A DNA stretch of 64,000 bases from Chionis minor (taxonomy: Eukaryota; Chordata; Aves; Charadriiformes; Chionididae), in contig VZSF01001075.1 of the NCBI GenBank assembly GCA_013398295.1, forward strand, positions 1,116,001 to 1,180,000. Direction: 5' to 3'. Positions 13,501 to 26,910 of this stretch are shown piece by piece. The notes under the pieces are model-generated. The model saw only the letters and a list, made by a program, of their open reading frames with translations, was not told the DNA's origin and did no database searches. The position numbers and the translations under genes are program-made. The first letter of the stretch is position 1, and every line of letters begins with the position of its first letter.

Positions 13501-14145
13501 AAAGTTGAATGTGCCTTAATAAAAAAGTGTCTAACATTGCTTCCATTGCTGATGTTCAGCTCTCAAGATTTTTTTTCTTGTGATATAAAATAATTTAATC
13601 ACTTATCGAGGCCCCAAATTTATCCGAAATCTATACATACATTAAAAAGACATACATAATAGTTAGCATTCCCATTCACTGTTTATATACACAAAAGGAG
13701 GGGGAAAATGGCTTACCCTTCTTTTGCTTTCCCTTACAGGTCACTTGAAGTGTGACTATAATCTCACTTAATAAAACTAATGAAGGGAATGGAAGAGCAA
13801 AATACTCTCGCAGCTCCTAGAAATCAATTTCTTACACTGCCAGTCTCTGCCACTCAGCACTTCATTTCCAACCACCATACGCCGTTCGGAGAAGGTCTGT
13901 CAAATTCAGTATTTTGCTCCCAGCAATCTTATTGATGAAAATTGTTTATGAAGGATGTAAGCAATCGGGAAGCAGAAAGTAAAGACGTTGCTTCCACTAT
14001 TGAAATTAGTTAAGCTTTTACGTAGTTTAAATTTTATCACCTTTAATTTGAAATTTTTTGGTTTATGCCTTGAATCAGGTCTTCTGCAGGTGTGAAACAT
14101 GCCACATTAACGTGGTCCTACTGGCAATAAAGAGAGCATATATAA

Positions 14146-14232
14146 TATAAATACAAATACAAATATAAATATAAATATAAATATAAATATAAATATAAAT
14201 ATAAATATAAATATAAATATAAATATAAATAT
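14146..14232. repeat. (AAATAT)n hexanucleotide microsatellite
   Basis: About fourteen head-to-tail copies of a 6-bp unit AAATAT/TAAATA occur here. The first two or three units carry AAATAC variants and the rest are perfect. Open minus-strand frames through it encode only alternating Phe-Ile or Leu-Tyr and are artefacts of the repeat. It lies inside the 16.3-kb CDH8 intron. Confidence 0.97.
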
Positions 14233-16042
14233 GCAAACTCTGTCCCCTTTGCAGCTGCTGAGGATGTTGCTACCCCAGGGCTGCTCTGGTTCCACTGCAA
14301 GATGCTAAGGGGCCAGAAGAAGTAGCAACCTGTCCCACCCCCACAAGGGAGAGAACCCTTTTCAATTAAGCATGAACACAAGATTTGGAGAACCGGGAGA
14401 TTCTTGAGGCTGAAAAGTAATGCAGGAAAGAAGGAACTCCCAGCCACCACGGCGGGTACTTAGGCAATCTCCTGAACACAGCAGAACTCTCCCTGCTTTG
14501 GTCTAGAGCTCTGGATTATCAATATTTAAGCAGGATTTTACTCTGCTACAGACACCGCAGTTATAAACTACATGTACGTAAATATTTTTTTTATATGCAT
14601 AATGTGCTTATAGTTTTAAAGACAAAAATTCTGCATTGAAAAAGCAGTAAGAATGCAGGCGAGAACATTTATCAAGTAAATGTTCTGAAAACCAACGTTC
14701 TGGGTTCTACCCAGCAAATAAACAGCTAAGGTTTGTGTTTAATTTTGACTGCATTTGGCTTGTGTTTGTTTCTTTGTCAAAGCTACAACAAACTCATTTA
14801 GCTAGAGACCAGAAATTTGAAATAGTGCCATTTTTACAAGAAAGACACTATTATAGTCCAAGTCACTGTTGTCCTAATTACAATAATATAGCAGTTTTAT
14901 ATAATCTGGCCCAACAACATAATCACGGTTTCTTTTTTTCTTTATGTACCTCATATTGCCTCATATAAAACAAAACCATTTTTTTTTGAATAGATAAGGC
15001 AAATTTTAAGACTTTCAGTTAAAAATCTCTCTACATTTTTTTCTAAGGTACACTTCTGCAATGTTAATGACCCGGCGATTAAATATGGACTGCAAAGAGA
15101 TTCAAGAGATTTGAATTAATGAACACTTCTAATGTGATTTAGCCATTAACCATTGCTGATTGTTTTACTCTGTTAGCGTCAGGTTTCATAGTTTCTCTTT
15201 GGTTGCAACAAGCTAGCAATCAGAGACGCAATTAACAATAAAACTATTTTTATATGGCTAGGTAAGAAAGCCTGTGTTTGCTGGCAAACTAAGATTAAAA
15301 GCCACCATAAAAGTAAGATGTGTGCGCTCAGCTAGCACTCTTCTGTTGTTTTGGCTGTGTTTTTATGTGCAAGTCAGGGTACAGATTCTACACATTAGTC
15401 AGAAAGAAAAACGCATACGCTGCCAGAGGGAGTAGGAAAGCAAATTTTTTGGTGCGGCAGTGAAGTGTGCGTACTGGGTCGGGGGGGGAGGAAAAAGAAA
15501 AAAATAATCAAACTTCTGTGTTCTAGAGGAGATAATGCATAGTTGGTGCCAGAAATTTACATGAATCCATATTCAATGAAACAACCATTTTGTTGAAAGA
15601 TTGTAATGGCTGGCAAAAATAAAAAATGTGACCACAATGCAACCTAGTGGGACCATGTTTCATCATTTTCCCAGGGACTTCCGGGTTTTTTGGCTTTTTT
15701 GATGCCCTTTTTGGTCTCCCTCACTCTTTCTCCCCTGCTCTTCCCAAATCTTGACAGGCCAAAATCTCCATTTCATTCAGTACATCTGATTACCAATCTG
15801 ACAGGGCATTAAGAGTGTATTTGCATGAAAAAGACCTACTATTATTTTGTTTTTCTAAGAGGATCGCTGTGCTTCAAAATCTCTAGCTAGATTTTGAGTT
15901 TGGCTGATAGTAGTCCTGCAGTCAGTAGCGGTCAAAGCAAAGCATTGTTTGTATTCAGCAGGTCAGATAAGCATTCTTTCCAAAATGAAGTCTTTTCTTC
16001 CCTGTCCTTCTTTGCTATAATCTCTCAGGTAGCATGACAGTT

Positions 16043-16056
16043 GTTGTCATGGTAAC
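16043..16056 (+). promoter_or_regulatory. RFX X-box-like motif
   Basis: GTTGTCATGGTAAC differs at one position from the symmetric RFX X-box GTTGCCATGGTAAC. It overlaps an inverted repeat with 7-bp arms (16033-16039 and 16045-16051). It lies in an intron, so any role would be as an enhancer element. Function is inferred from the motif only. Confidence 0.35.
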
Positions 16057-19000
16057 TATTTTTTATTGAATAAAACTGCAATAATCTCATAAAAACCCGT
16101 ATAACTTCTTGACATGTAAATCATTACTGCCTCAAAGCTGAAGAAACTTACTCTTATTTGTTTTTCATTGTTGCTGATTTTTTTAAATACAAACCCATAG
16201 TTTTAAGCTTTATAATTCTGTATTATTCTACAGGAGACCATTTCTAAACACAAAATCTCAGAATTAGAGATTACACTAGCCAAATAAAGAAGACTTATAT
16301 GGAATAGAAGTCTGTGTAATGCACTTCAGAACTTGCTAACGCAAGCAAAATACACAAAATATTACCACTGGTATTTTCAATGGCTTCGTTTGGTGTGTAT
16401 GCAGATATACACCCATATACGTGTAGGTATGTTGTATGAGCGGTTCAGGGTTCTTTTGCAGCTTGTACATTATTTCCCTCCTACCTTCTACATCATTACT
16501 TGAATGTATTTTTATTATTATTAATAGTTACTTTACTGCCAAAGCTCTAAAAGCCCAAAACGTGGATCAGGTCTCACAGCGCTCTCCCCAAAGACTCCAA
16601 GAGCCAAGTCCCAGGAAAGACAAAGGCAGACAGACAACTGAAGGGAGACAGGAGATGACAGGAGGATGTAAATCATCCTGGGAAGCGCTGCTGTCGCGCT
16701 GGGCTACCTGCTGCCAGGTTAGCACAGCCACCACCTGCCCACGGCACGTGGGCACCATGGAAGGGGTTTTTTCAGGACTGCTTCGAGATCAGATGACAGA
16801 GGTCTTGTGCGGGTTTTTCACATCTTCCCACACAAAAAGGAAAGCATGGGACAAATAGAAAAGTATTTGCTTTTTAAGTGTCCTGTGGACCCCTTTCAGT
16901 GACAAAAAATTAATGGAGATGGAAGATGACCATCCTACGCGCTGGTAAGGGGTAGAGATACGAGCCAGAATGGTCCACTAAAGGAAAAATGGGCAACTGC
17001 TGCCTGACATGCTGGAGAGACAGGAAGGCCAGAATGTATTCTACTATACCTATAGTAGAGTCTTGTATACAGCCACTCCTAGAGGGAGAAACGAGAAAGA
17101 AAATTTGTGTACTTTACAGATGTAATACTGATATGTGGGTGATGAGAACCATACAAATACACAGATAGATACGAGACTTCACTTAATCTTCTGCAAAGAG
17201 AAAAACAACAACAGAAGCTTCCTTACAATGAGAAATTGTACAAGGAGGAATAGTTCCCCAAGGGAAATAACAGAATCCTCCTCACCGAAGAGTTCACTCT
17301 ATTGCACAGGATGCTAGATAATGTATTCTAAGGGAAAACCCTAGAAAGACAGGAAGATTAACTAATAGGGTAATTTGTCTTTCTCAGCTGTAATTTATTT
17401 GACTCTAAGTAGTGAAATACTGTGATGCTGCCATGATCTTGTTTATGATGATTAAGGTAAGGAAGAAGGAAAAGAGGGTTATTCATACAAGTCAGTTTTA
17501 GGCTCAACTGGCTAAATTAGATACCTAGTTGCACTAGCTTTCTGCTCTATCTAAGGCAGGAAGACAGAATCGTCCTCTCACGAGATCCTTCTTTCTCGGT
17601 TGATCAGAAAGGAATCCCAATTAAATTAGCCAGCTGATGCGAATGCCTAAATTTCAATCATATGACTACTCTCTTATGTGTATGCACTCAAGACAGGCTA
17701 TACCAGTTCTCCAGGAGCTTCGAAAGCATGTAAGCTGGCACACCAACATATAGGACAAGTACAGATCTGCAAGACTTTTGGTTTTGTTTACATTATTTTC
17801 CATAAATTTATATAAACACTTATGTGCACTTATACATTCATACAGACAATTTCTTTCTGAAAGAAACCGCGACTGCTATGTTTCATATTCCATTTTTTCA
17901 AAGTAATCTAAAATATTAGAGTAACAAAGTATTACTTGTTTGTTTTGGTAGTTTGTTTTACATAAGGAGTCACATGTAATGTCACTGAAATGCACAGCAA
18001 AAGAGATTTGAGAACCCAGCGCTCTACAGGCCTAAGGGATGCGGCAGATGCTGCCCCAAAGAACTGATAATCTATACCAAAAGTTAACACCTGAAAAATC
18101 TGGTTTAATGAAGGGATGTGGAAGAACCAAACAGGAGTAGCTTGGTCAGCAGTAGGAAGTAACCACTACAATAAATTACGAAGTGTCATGCTGTATCTAC
18201 CAAGAAAATAATCTCTTCATATACCTCTGATATTCTAAGTCAAGTTTAGCTCCATAAGCAGAAGAGGAATCTGAACTGTTTCTTCCAAATGTTACATATT
18301 TCTTAAGGCAATTTTTACAGCAAATAGTTTAGAAAGTTAATGAAATCTTTAAAAAATGTTAACATCATGCAGTATGTGTATGAGTCAAAATCTCTGAACC
18401 ACTGAATATTCTACCACATGTAACAACAATGTTTTTAGATTGCTCATGTGTCATTTTAATGACTTTTTATCATGCGAGGGAAATGGGAAAAATATATTGT
18501 ATGCAAATGTGTAACTGCACAAGTCTGAAAGGTGCTTGCTATGCACAGGAGAAAAATGCCTCTGTACAGCCCACAGACAACGGAGCACGCTGGCAGCCTT
18601 CAGCGTTTACAGCTGTATAATGAGGACGGGAGGAAGCATGGCTGTGAAACCTAATAACCTGCACATTTTACAAATTTTTGTGCATAAACTAATTGCTTTA
18701 GAACTCTGATGCTGCCTTTTTAACACGATCTTTTGGAAACAAAACTGTTTGACATCAGAAATATATATTCAGATGTAGTGATCTAGATAACTCCTTGGCA
18801 ATTACCTAGTGCTTGGATTTAGCTTACGTGAATCTAATGAGAAAGGACACTGCCTTTTCAGTTTTAAGGTTGGCAGTTCTTTCTTGCTAAAGCTTGTACG
18901 ACGGTGCCATCAGAGAGCCCACAGGTATTCCTTTATAAATTCCCCTGAGTGGCTGTTTGTTAGGATTAGAATACAGTCTGTAACATCACAGGCACCAGTA

Positions 19001-22000
19001 GAAGGGTAAAATATATTTTATCTTTGGCTTAAAGAATTATGTTATTTTTTTATTTTCCTTTTAGGTACCATCCTCACTATGGAATATTAATTGATATTTG
19101 TGAGACGTGGGAAATAGCTATTTTTTTGTTCAGGACTTTGTGAAAGAGTGCTTGTCTCTAATCAATTGCCTATTTCATCAGCATTCATTCTGCGAGGTCC
19201 CCAGGCAAAGACAGTAAAATTGGATGAGTGCTATACACTGTATTTCCAGGCAGGAAAAAAAAAGTACTGTAAGGCTTGTTGATTTCACTGGAAATTTCAG
19301 GTTACGCTCAGGTGTATTGTATTAAAATATAAATAAATAATAAAGTAGCCCTGGCTGTTTACCGCAGAAATTCTTTCATTTTTAACTTTCTGTTGTGAAA
19401 ACCAAAAACGGCTGGTATAATCTTGCAGCTTTGATGTTCTGCTCGCTTTGTTTGGTAGAGCGAAGCCTCTACTGCCAGCAACTGTAATCCAGGTTGCAAA
19501 AGCAGACTCTGAAATATTGCCCCCTCAGGCCAGCGCGCAGCAAGCATATGGCAGTAGAGAGCATTTGGGCCCCGGGGAGAGGGGACACGGAATGGGCTGC
19601 CCAGCAGCGCTCCGCCAGCCCACTCACCAGAAAGCCTTACTGACAGCGGCGCCGCCGGCAACTGCGTATCTGTATTCATGAAGAAACGTTAAGTGCTGCA
19701 CATCCAGCAACTAAACAAAGAGAGAGAGAGGTACCGATTCGGGGCAGGGTGGGGAATGACCGGTTGCAGAAAAAAAATGGATTCTGAATTGGATCTGAAT
19801 CTCATTTTCCCAAATGTCAAGTGCGCCCATCAAAGAGACGTCCACCACAGGCCATCTGATTAACAGAGTTTGATGAGTGTCGGTCCCCGGCATTCTACAG
19901 TTATAATAATACAGGTGTCTGTGGAAATATTACCACACTGAATTTGATTTTCTGACTTGAACTTTGCACCTTGGGGTTAGAACTCATCTACATTCCCCAC
20001 AATTGAAAAAAGAAAGCGTATGTTCCAGTCCAGTCCTGGGGCGTCTCACAGAGCCCCTCTCCAGCAGAAATCTCTACTGGTCTGGAGGCTTCTACCTGGG
20101 CATCAGCCACAGGCCAGCAGACCGGCTCACGTCACAAGCACGCTGTTTGGAAAAATGAAATGCTTTCAAAACCAACAAAGCAAAAACCCTTACCACTGCT
20201 TTCAACGGGTTTCTCCTTCAAAATTTGAAATCTGGGAAAACTGTGAAAAATCCTTGCTAAGAGGAGATTTAAACTTGTAATCAAAAGAGAATGCATCAGA
20301 AACCTGAGACAAAGACTTATTTTCATACAGTCACACAACAGAAATAGGACGATGTGTTTGAGATGTGCGAATGAAAGCAACCAGGCAGAATTTCAGAAGC
20401 AGAGTATCTGCAACAAGAACAAGATGTTTGTGACTATAAGACAAGAGTCACCCGGAAAAACGGCAGCAGGACACATTCTGTAGATTACCTAGGAATAGAG
20501 AAGCATGCACCTAAGACTGCCAAAATTTGCTCTGCTCTGCTCTCATGTGAACAACATACCACTATGCCCGTCTGCCCTCAGCCTGTGAAACAGGAACATC
20601 ATAGGAAGACATATTCCTCTATATGGGACTCCATAAGGAACTACGACTTCAGTTCTGCTCCAAACTGCTTTTTCCTGAGGAGTTTATCTTCACCGTGTGT
20701 CATTTCCACGATGTTCCTTCATGCAAAGGGAATGCACGTGTGCAAAAAATGGAAAATTTGCAGCAAATTGATGAGAGTTAATGGAGAGGAAAAAAGGCAG
20801 CTTTTGTTTAAGAAACCACTACACATTAATAGCTCCATACTTTGCACAGGTAATTTAGGGCTTGTGTCTAAGAACCAGACAGTGTCTTCAGAACATGACC
20901 ATTCGAGTACTTTCTGCCATTGGTATGAAGTATTTTGAGCGATCCCACCGATTTTAGCAACTTTCTATAAAGTCAAGGAACTAGCTTAGTACACTCGGGG
21001 CAATATAGGTCAGTGCAAGTAAAGGGTCAGATCAAAACCCCCTAAAGAGCAATACTGGAACTTCACCCACAGTCCTCAAGCTCACGAGAGTCATTTAAGA
21101 GCAATATAACAAGATGATGACATTGTCAATCAGACCTCACGAGAAACTGAAAGAACAAAAATAATAGCACGTACTCCGAAATATCTTTTTTCAAGGCTCA
21201 ATAACAAGGCAAATAAGGAGAAGACTGTCTTGATTTTGAACACATCCTAACCGATTACTTAAGGTTACTCATGACTTTGCTTTTGGAACCACGTCTCAGT
21301 TATGCAGAACGCACAGAAGATTTTAAACACATGCACACTCACTAAATAAATCTCTCACGTAAAATCTCTTCAGCACCACAGCTAGTGAATTTGATTATCC
21401 ACAAGATGAACAAGCAGAGGAACAAGACAACAGGAAGATATACATTTTCTAACAGCTGTTATATTGTTGCCATATTTTACAACATCTGCTGGTTTTTTCC
21501 TTAGCTTTTGCACTCCCTTTGCATTTACCCTTTGGGCTAATTTGTAGTTGACCCCAGTAATGTAGTCCTTTTACTCTACAATTTTGTGACAAACTATCAT
21601 TGATTTAACAGTCATGCTCGGTGCCTTAAAAATCAATGAATACATAGGAAAAAAAACCAGTAAGACAGCGTGGTTGATCCTGATAACATTTCAGGTCAGG
21701 TTTTTATCACAACTTTCTAATTTATCAAGTTATTTTATCACTATTTATATCAGCCGTTGCGTGTTGATTTCATATTCAGCAGATGTTGTCCTTTTGCAAA
21801 CAATTTGTAACTGGGAGAGAACTAAACCCTTTGGGAGAACTGGAAAGAAAAGCTACAGGGTGTAGACCGTGCTTCTACCATACATGGCTGTACTAAATAA
21901 CTCAGTTCTGCTTTTGGAAAAAAATAAGAAAATGATTCAATGATTTCTTATTTACAGTGGTGTAATCAAGGGCAAACTTTGATCCAAAGGAAAACATTGC

Positions 22001-22640
22001 TAAGTGGATGTGCTTGTGCCAAAATCGGAAATTGATATTCTGACTCAACTGAAAGCCTAAACCCTTTCCAATAAAGACCTTTCTCCCCCCAGTAAACAGT
22101 TTTCATGGAAGCATATAAGGACAAAAATACTATTCTAAGGTTTTCCACACTGTTAGTATTTTCAATTGCTAAAGGAAAAAGTATTTCTAGAGCAATGGCA
22201 GACTGAATTCCACTGTATGTATTTTAAGATGGGGGTTTTTATGACTGTCAGGGAAATTCTTAATATTTGGGGATCAAAGTTTGTCTGTTTACCTTAATTC
22301 AAGCAAACTATGAGAGAATTCTCTTCCCTTATGGCTTTTGTTCATTTTCCATCTGTGTCCTTTTTCATTTCACCAACACGTTTGTCACTCTACTTCTGTC
22401 GTCTTTTGTCTTTCAGCATGACACTAGCTGTCTAAACACTCGGCTTCACTACGAATGAAATCAAGAAAATTCTCTCCTCACTCCTCTCCTGAAAAAAAAA
22501 GGATCCTGAAACTATACTGTTGGGAGACAATACCCACTTTTGCTCCCACCATCCCCTCTGCAGCACGCTTTCAGGGAATTCACGAATCTACGCATAGCTG
22601 AGAAGGCAACACAGAAACAGAACATACTCAAGGGGAGGAT

Positions 22641-22659
22641 TTTTTCTTTCTTTCTTTCT
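22641..22659. repeat. Short (CTTT)n tract
   Basis: Four tandem CTTT units follow a T run. It is a simple repeat of low complexity within an intron. Confidence 0.85.
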
Positions 22660-24075
22660 ATTCTTTAAATAAGCTACAGGACCAGTTCCAATTACCCTCG
22701 TGGATCTTCTAAGATTGCTCATTCATTTACATAATATGCTATCTTCATTGCCGGCATATGTACAGAGCTCACAGACAAATGGGGGGGAAAAAAAGAGTCC
22801 TGGAGTTCTTCCTCCCAGAAGCTTAGCTGAATCTCTTTTTAAAAGGTTTTCACTGACTTTCATTCCCACTGTGTCTCTTTACATCTAAAAGTGATTAAAC
22901 AAGATTTACAGACAAATTAAATTATTTCCTATTTGTGAAACGCAATACTGTTATAATGAAATGATTCCACAGATTTCACTTTTTGATCTTTAATTCTTTA
23001 AGAAAATTAATATCAGAATTAAAAGATTAAAGTGCTCAGTTCCAGAAAAGAACATATTGTCCATATACACTATCTGCTTCCACAAGCAAATTCCTCATTT
23101 TGGAGTTGGGGAACAGAGCTTACTATGGTAGATTGTATAGGAAATACATTAAAAAAAGAGAGGAATGCAAGGATGAAGTAAGGGAAAATTCAATTCAGTT
23201 CTCAAAACTTCTGCTGGAATATGCTCTTCTTTTTCCTCAAAGAGAGAAATAAATTATTTCAAAATAACTCTGAACACAGTGACGATATGCAGCACTCAGT
23301 ACGTGTGTGGGTGTGTGTTCTGCGAAGACAGCTGAAAAGTGAGCATCATTCCTACCGGAGATAACACAGTGTAATACTAATAGTCTTTGCAGCAAGTAGT
23401 GGGAGGAAAGCCATGCAAATCCTCTTCTTTTGTTTTAATAGGGAAGCAGGATTTTCTAGATATCACCGATACACAACATAAAAATCAGACGGGCTGCATT
23501 GAGGCCACACACGTGTGATAATCACATATATTGGCATACACACACTTTCACACATATCACATACAGAAAGTCTGCACGTACATGGCAGTTTTCACATCCC
23601 CACAGCATAATCATTCCTGTTCTAGACAGTCATGCAAAAATATCACTGACATTCGTATTCTACATCTCTTCTAGCAAGGAACACAAGACCAGTATCTACT
23701 GTACTTATTAGAAAACTGCACTGTGTTAGAACCTCAACGTTACATTCCAGAATAACGAAAGGTTAATGTGTTCATCTGTACTTTATGCCTTGCTTTCCAC
23801 AGAGGTCCAAAAATAAAATGCCTTGTACTGCATCCTCATTACATAAGTGCTATATATATAGCAGAGTTCCTCTTTGGTTTCAGAGCAGTCAGAATTGGTG
23901 TAAGCATTTTGAGGAAAGAAGAGGTTTAGCATAACTTTGTTTTATCCTGAGTAAGAACACTGCCTAGTAATGACTGTGTTGTAGAAATGTCAAGGCTGAA
24001 ATTAGCCGTGGGTGGAGATCTCTTTAAGGGGAATTAAGTAAGTGGATAATGGAAGTGAAACACTCTTAGTGTGGC

Positions 24076-24092
24076 AAAAAAAAAAAAAAAAA
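24076..24092. repeat. A17 homopolymer
   Basis: A run of seventeen A on the plus strand. I could not tie it to a recognisable retroposed sequence on its 5' side. Confidence 0.9.
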
Positions 24093-25170
24093 GCCTTGAA
24101 CTCTGAAAGGAGACAGTTTTCTTATAAACATTATAGAGGAGTTAGAGTAATTTTAAGACTAACAAAACGTAAAGAAAGTTAAAAGCGTTTACAAAGCATC
24201 ATTTAGTACAGCTCTTCATGTTGCCACCTGTGGGTTAAAAGAGGAAGGCAGAAGGAAATAGTAACAGCCACACTGGTGAAGGGGTAACATTCTCATCTTC
24301 AACTTTCCAGCCTTGAAATCTGGTTCCCTCCGAGATGAAGATACAGGCTCGGCTGTGTGTGCCGCAGAGATTTTACAGTCAGGCATGACCTACGTAATGC
24401 AATGGCAAGCACACTCTGATTTCTGAAGTGGCAGATGAGAATTAGGTTTTGTTTTTCAACAAAGGAGCAGGACTGTATGCATGTTTGCGCTTCTTTAGAG
24501 AAATACCTTGTAAACATACACTCCTAGGAATGCTACAGAAAAGACATGCAAGGTTCAGGGATTAGAAGGGATAAATGTGCCAAACTTCCATAATTTCAGT
24601 AATAAAGGTAGTAAGTGGTAGACCTCTGAGATAATCTATAACAAATTTCTACCTGTATTTGTGGTGTTAGACTAAACTCGTTTTGGACCAAACTCTTCCA
24701 CGCAGCCTAAGCCTGTGTAAGAATGTGGAAGGAGATCATTTCAGAGGCAGTGCAGCCAAGAACTGCTTCTCATTCCCCCCCATGCTAGGGGAACCAGGGG
24801 AAATAATATCCTCCAAATGCCAGCCCCCTTCACTGTTCCCTAAACTGGCATCTACGCCCAGGCATCCGTCATTTCTTCTACCATCTTCCACTATAAAGCT
24901 TTCCCAGCTAAGATCTGGGGTTTTATCTTTCTATTAATCTCTCATGACCTTCCTTTACGTTTTTCCCTCCTCTTTCACCCTAACACTTTACTCAATTGTT
25001 TCATTTTCCCTCTCTTTCATTAATGTTTTACCTTTTATTCTCTTGCTCTTATTGCACTTTTTCAATCCTTTAAATCTCATGTTGACCAATTCAGTAGATT
25101 TTTATTCATCTGATCTTTTGACTAGCTTCCTGTTAGTTTGAGATTTTACTTTCTCCTCATCTTCTTAACA

Positions 25171-25260
25171 GTGAATACTCCTTGGATAGGGGCCATGTCT
25201 TTACTGAGGATTATAAATATTGCTCATATGCACAGATATAAATTATTTTTACAGTAGCCT
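25171..25260 (+). repeat. Possible L2/MIR-like 3' tail relic
   Basis: The phrase gtgaatactccttggatagg followed by ggccatgtcttta resembles the common 'gtaaactccttggggcagggaccatgtctt' block near the 3' end of old L2/MIR-related elements. A weaker 'tttttacag' match follows about 50 bases later. It is diverged and lies in a pyrimidine-rich region. Confidence 0.3.
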
Positions 25261-26910
25261 TTGTGATCAGAAACCATCTTTTCTTGTCTGCATATATCTT
25301 CATTTTCTTTTTTCCTAGAATACCAAACAAGTTTCATTCATGTAAGGATTAACTGCCTTCAATTTCCCTTTCTCCTTCTACTCCCTCCCTCTTTTTTCTT
25401 CTGTGTTTTCTTTTTTTTTTTAAATTTATTGCATTTAATTAAGCCATTTTCTTTCCTAGAGCTTGGCAAAAACATCTTCTGAAAGCAGGTCCATATTATG
25501 TTTCTGCTGCTGTATAATTAAAAGTAACTTAACAAACTAAACCTATGTTTTGATAAATGAACTGACATGCAGGCTTGAAAATTCACATATCGGTGGCACA
25601 AGGAATTCAATGTAACCAAGATATGAAAATATGTTGGACAAGTGTTGATAAAAAAATGATCTCACTGTCTGGTCAGCGCACCAGGCCTACACTTAAGAAT
25701 GACCTGGTACACCTCCTTGTACTGAATGTGAGTGAGGATGGTTCCAGCCCCTCATATTCCTCCTCTTTGAAACTAAATAAGACAGAATGATGGTTTTGAA
25801 ACTTTTTGGTAGGGTGCTGCTTTCTTTTACAAGGTGCCTTGGCACTTCTTCGATTATCTTGCTTTGACGGATGGAGACAAATTGCTGAAAAGCACATTAT
25901 CCTCAACCTAATACTAGAGAACATTAGAATTTACCCTGCATTTCATGGCCAGATTTTGATGTCTTTGCTTATACAGAATTCTTATATTACCCTGAAATTG
26001 ACTCTTTTGGTTTGATGGGTTTACCTCCCTTTTGCGTTAGTGACAGCTAAAGATCACCTGCACTGGAGATGTATGTATCGGAAGGGACTGAGGAACCGAG
26101 TACAAAAATATGTACCTCTAAGTACATACTTGCACATACGCAAATACACCACAAGGGACAAACTATGCAAAAACAAACAAACCAAAAAACAAACCCAAAA
26201 CCTAATATATTAATCCATGAGGAAATACATTCACACTAATCTGACAAAAAAGAATAAATATAAGTGAAATGTATCAAGAAGATTACTTCCTACTCCTTTC
26301 CTTTTCTCCCCTTTCACACAGTTAATGTCCCTTTTCACCATCTTTTTCCAAGGCTTTCTCTGTTTTCCCTTTCCCTCTTCTGCACAAATCCTATGGCTAA
26401 TTGGTTAAGTCCACTCTAGAGTCTAACCATCAATTCCCAGGCACAGCATCTTTCATTTCAATGTTTTTGGCTGATTACAGTTGCACTTAGAGGAAAACAA
26501 ATAAGTATGTATCAACATACTGCAAGTGCTACATCTGTGTATGAAAATACACAAACAGATAATTAAACATCAACAAAATATCAATAGGATTAGAGTGTCA
26601 TGTTGGAACAAATCTTGATAAATCCTTCTCAATACCAATGCTCTAACTACAGCATCATAAGGGGAATATAAATTTAGCCCATTAAAGCGTTATTGGACAA
26701 AGAAAGACACATTAATATATCTGTTAGTCATTTTCTTACTACTAAGGGACTCCACTATTGTGCTGCTGATGAAAGCTTCGGCCAATAAGAGATTTGAAAA
26801 TATGCAAATGATTGCTAAAAACATAATAAATATCTTATTATTCATCAACAACTCAACGGCATATCGGCATAGTTAAAATCGTGAGCAACCAAAGTTCGTC
26901 GGCGGTTAGA

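Noticed and set aside
14107..14450. Minus-strand open frames of 62 and 110 codons over the hexanucleotide array
   Set aside because: Their length comes from the stop-free repeat (Phe-Ile or Leu-Tyr alternation); they have no protein features.
16436..16858. 140-codon plus-strand open frame
   Set aside because: No domain is recognised; the first part is AT-rich intron and the rest a GC-richer patch, suggesting a chance frame.
20564..20938. 124-codon plus-strand open frame
   Set aside because: No motif, no splice context and antisense to CDH8; not supported as a gene.
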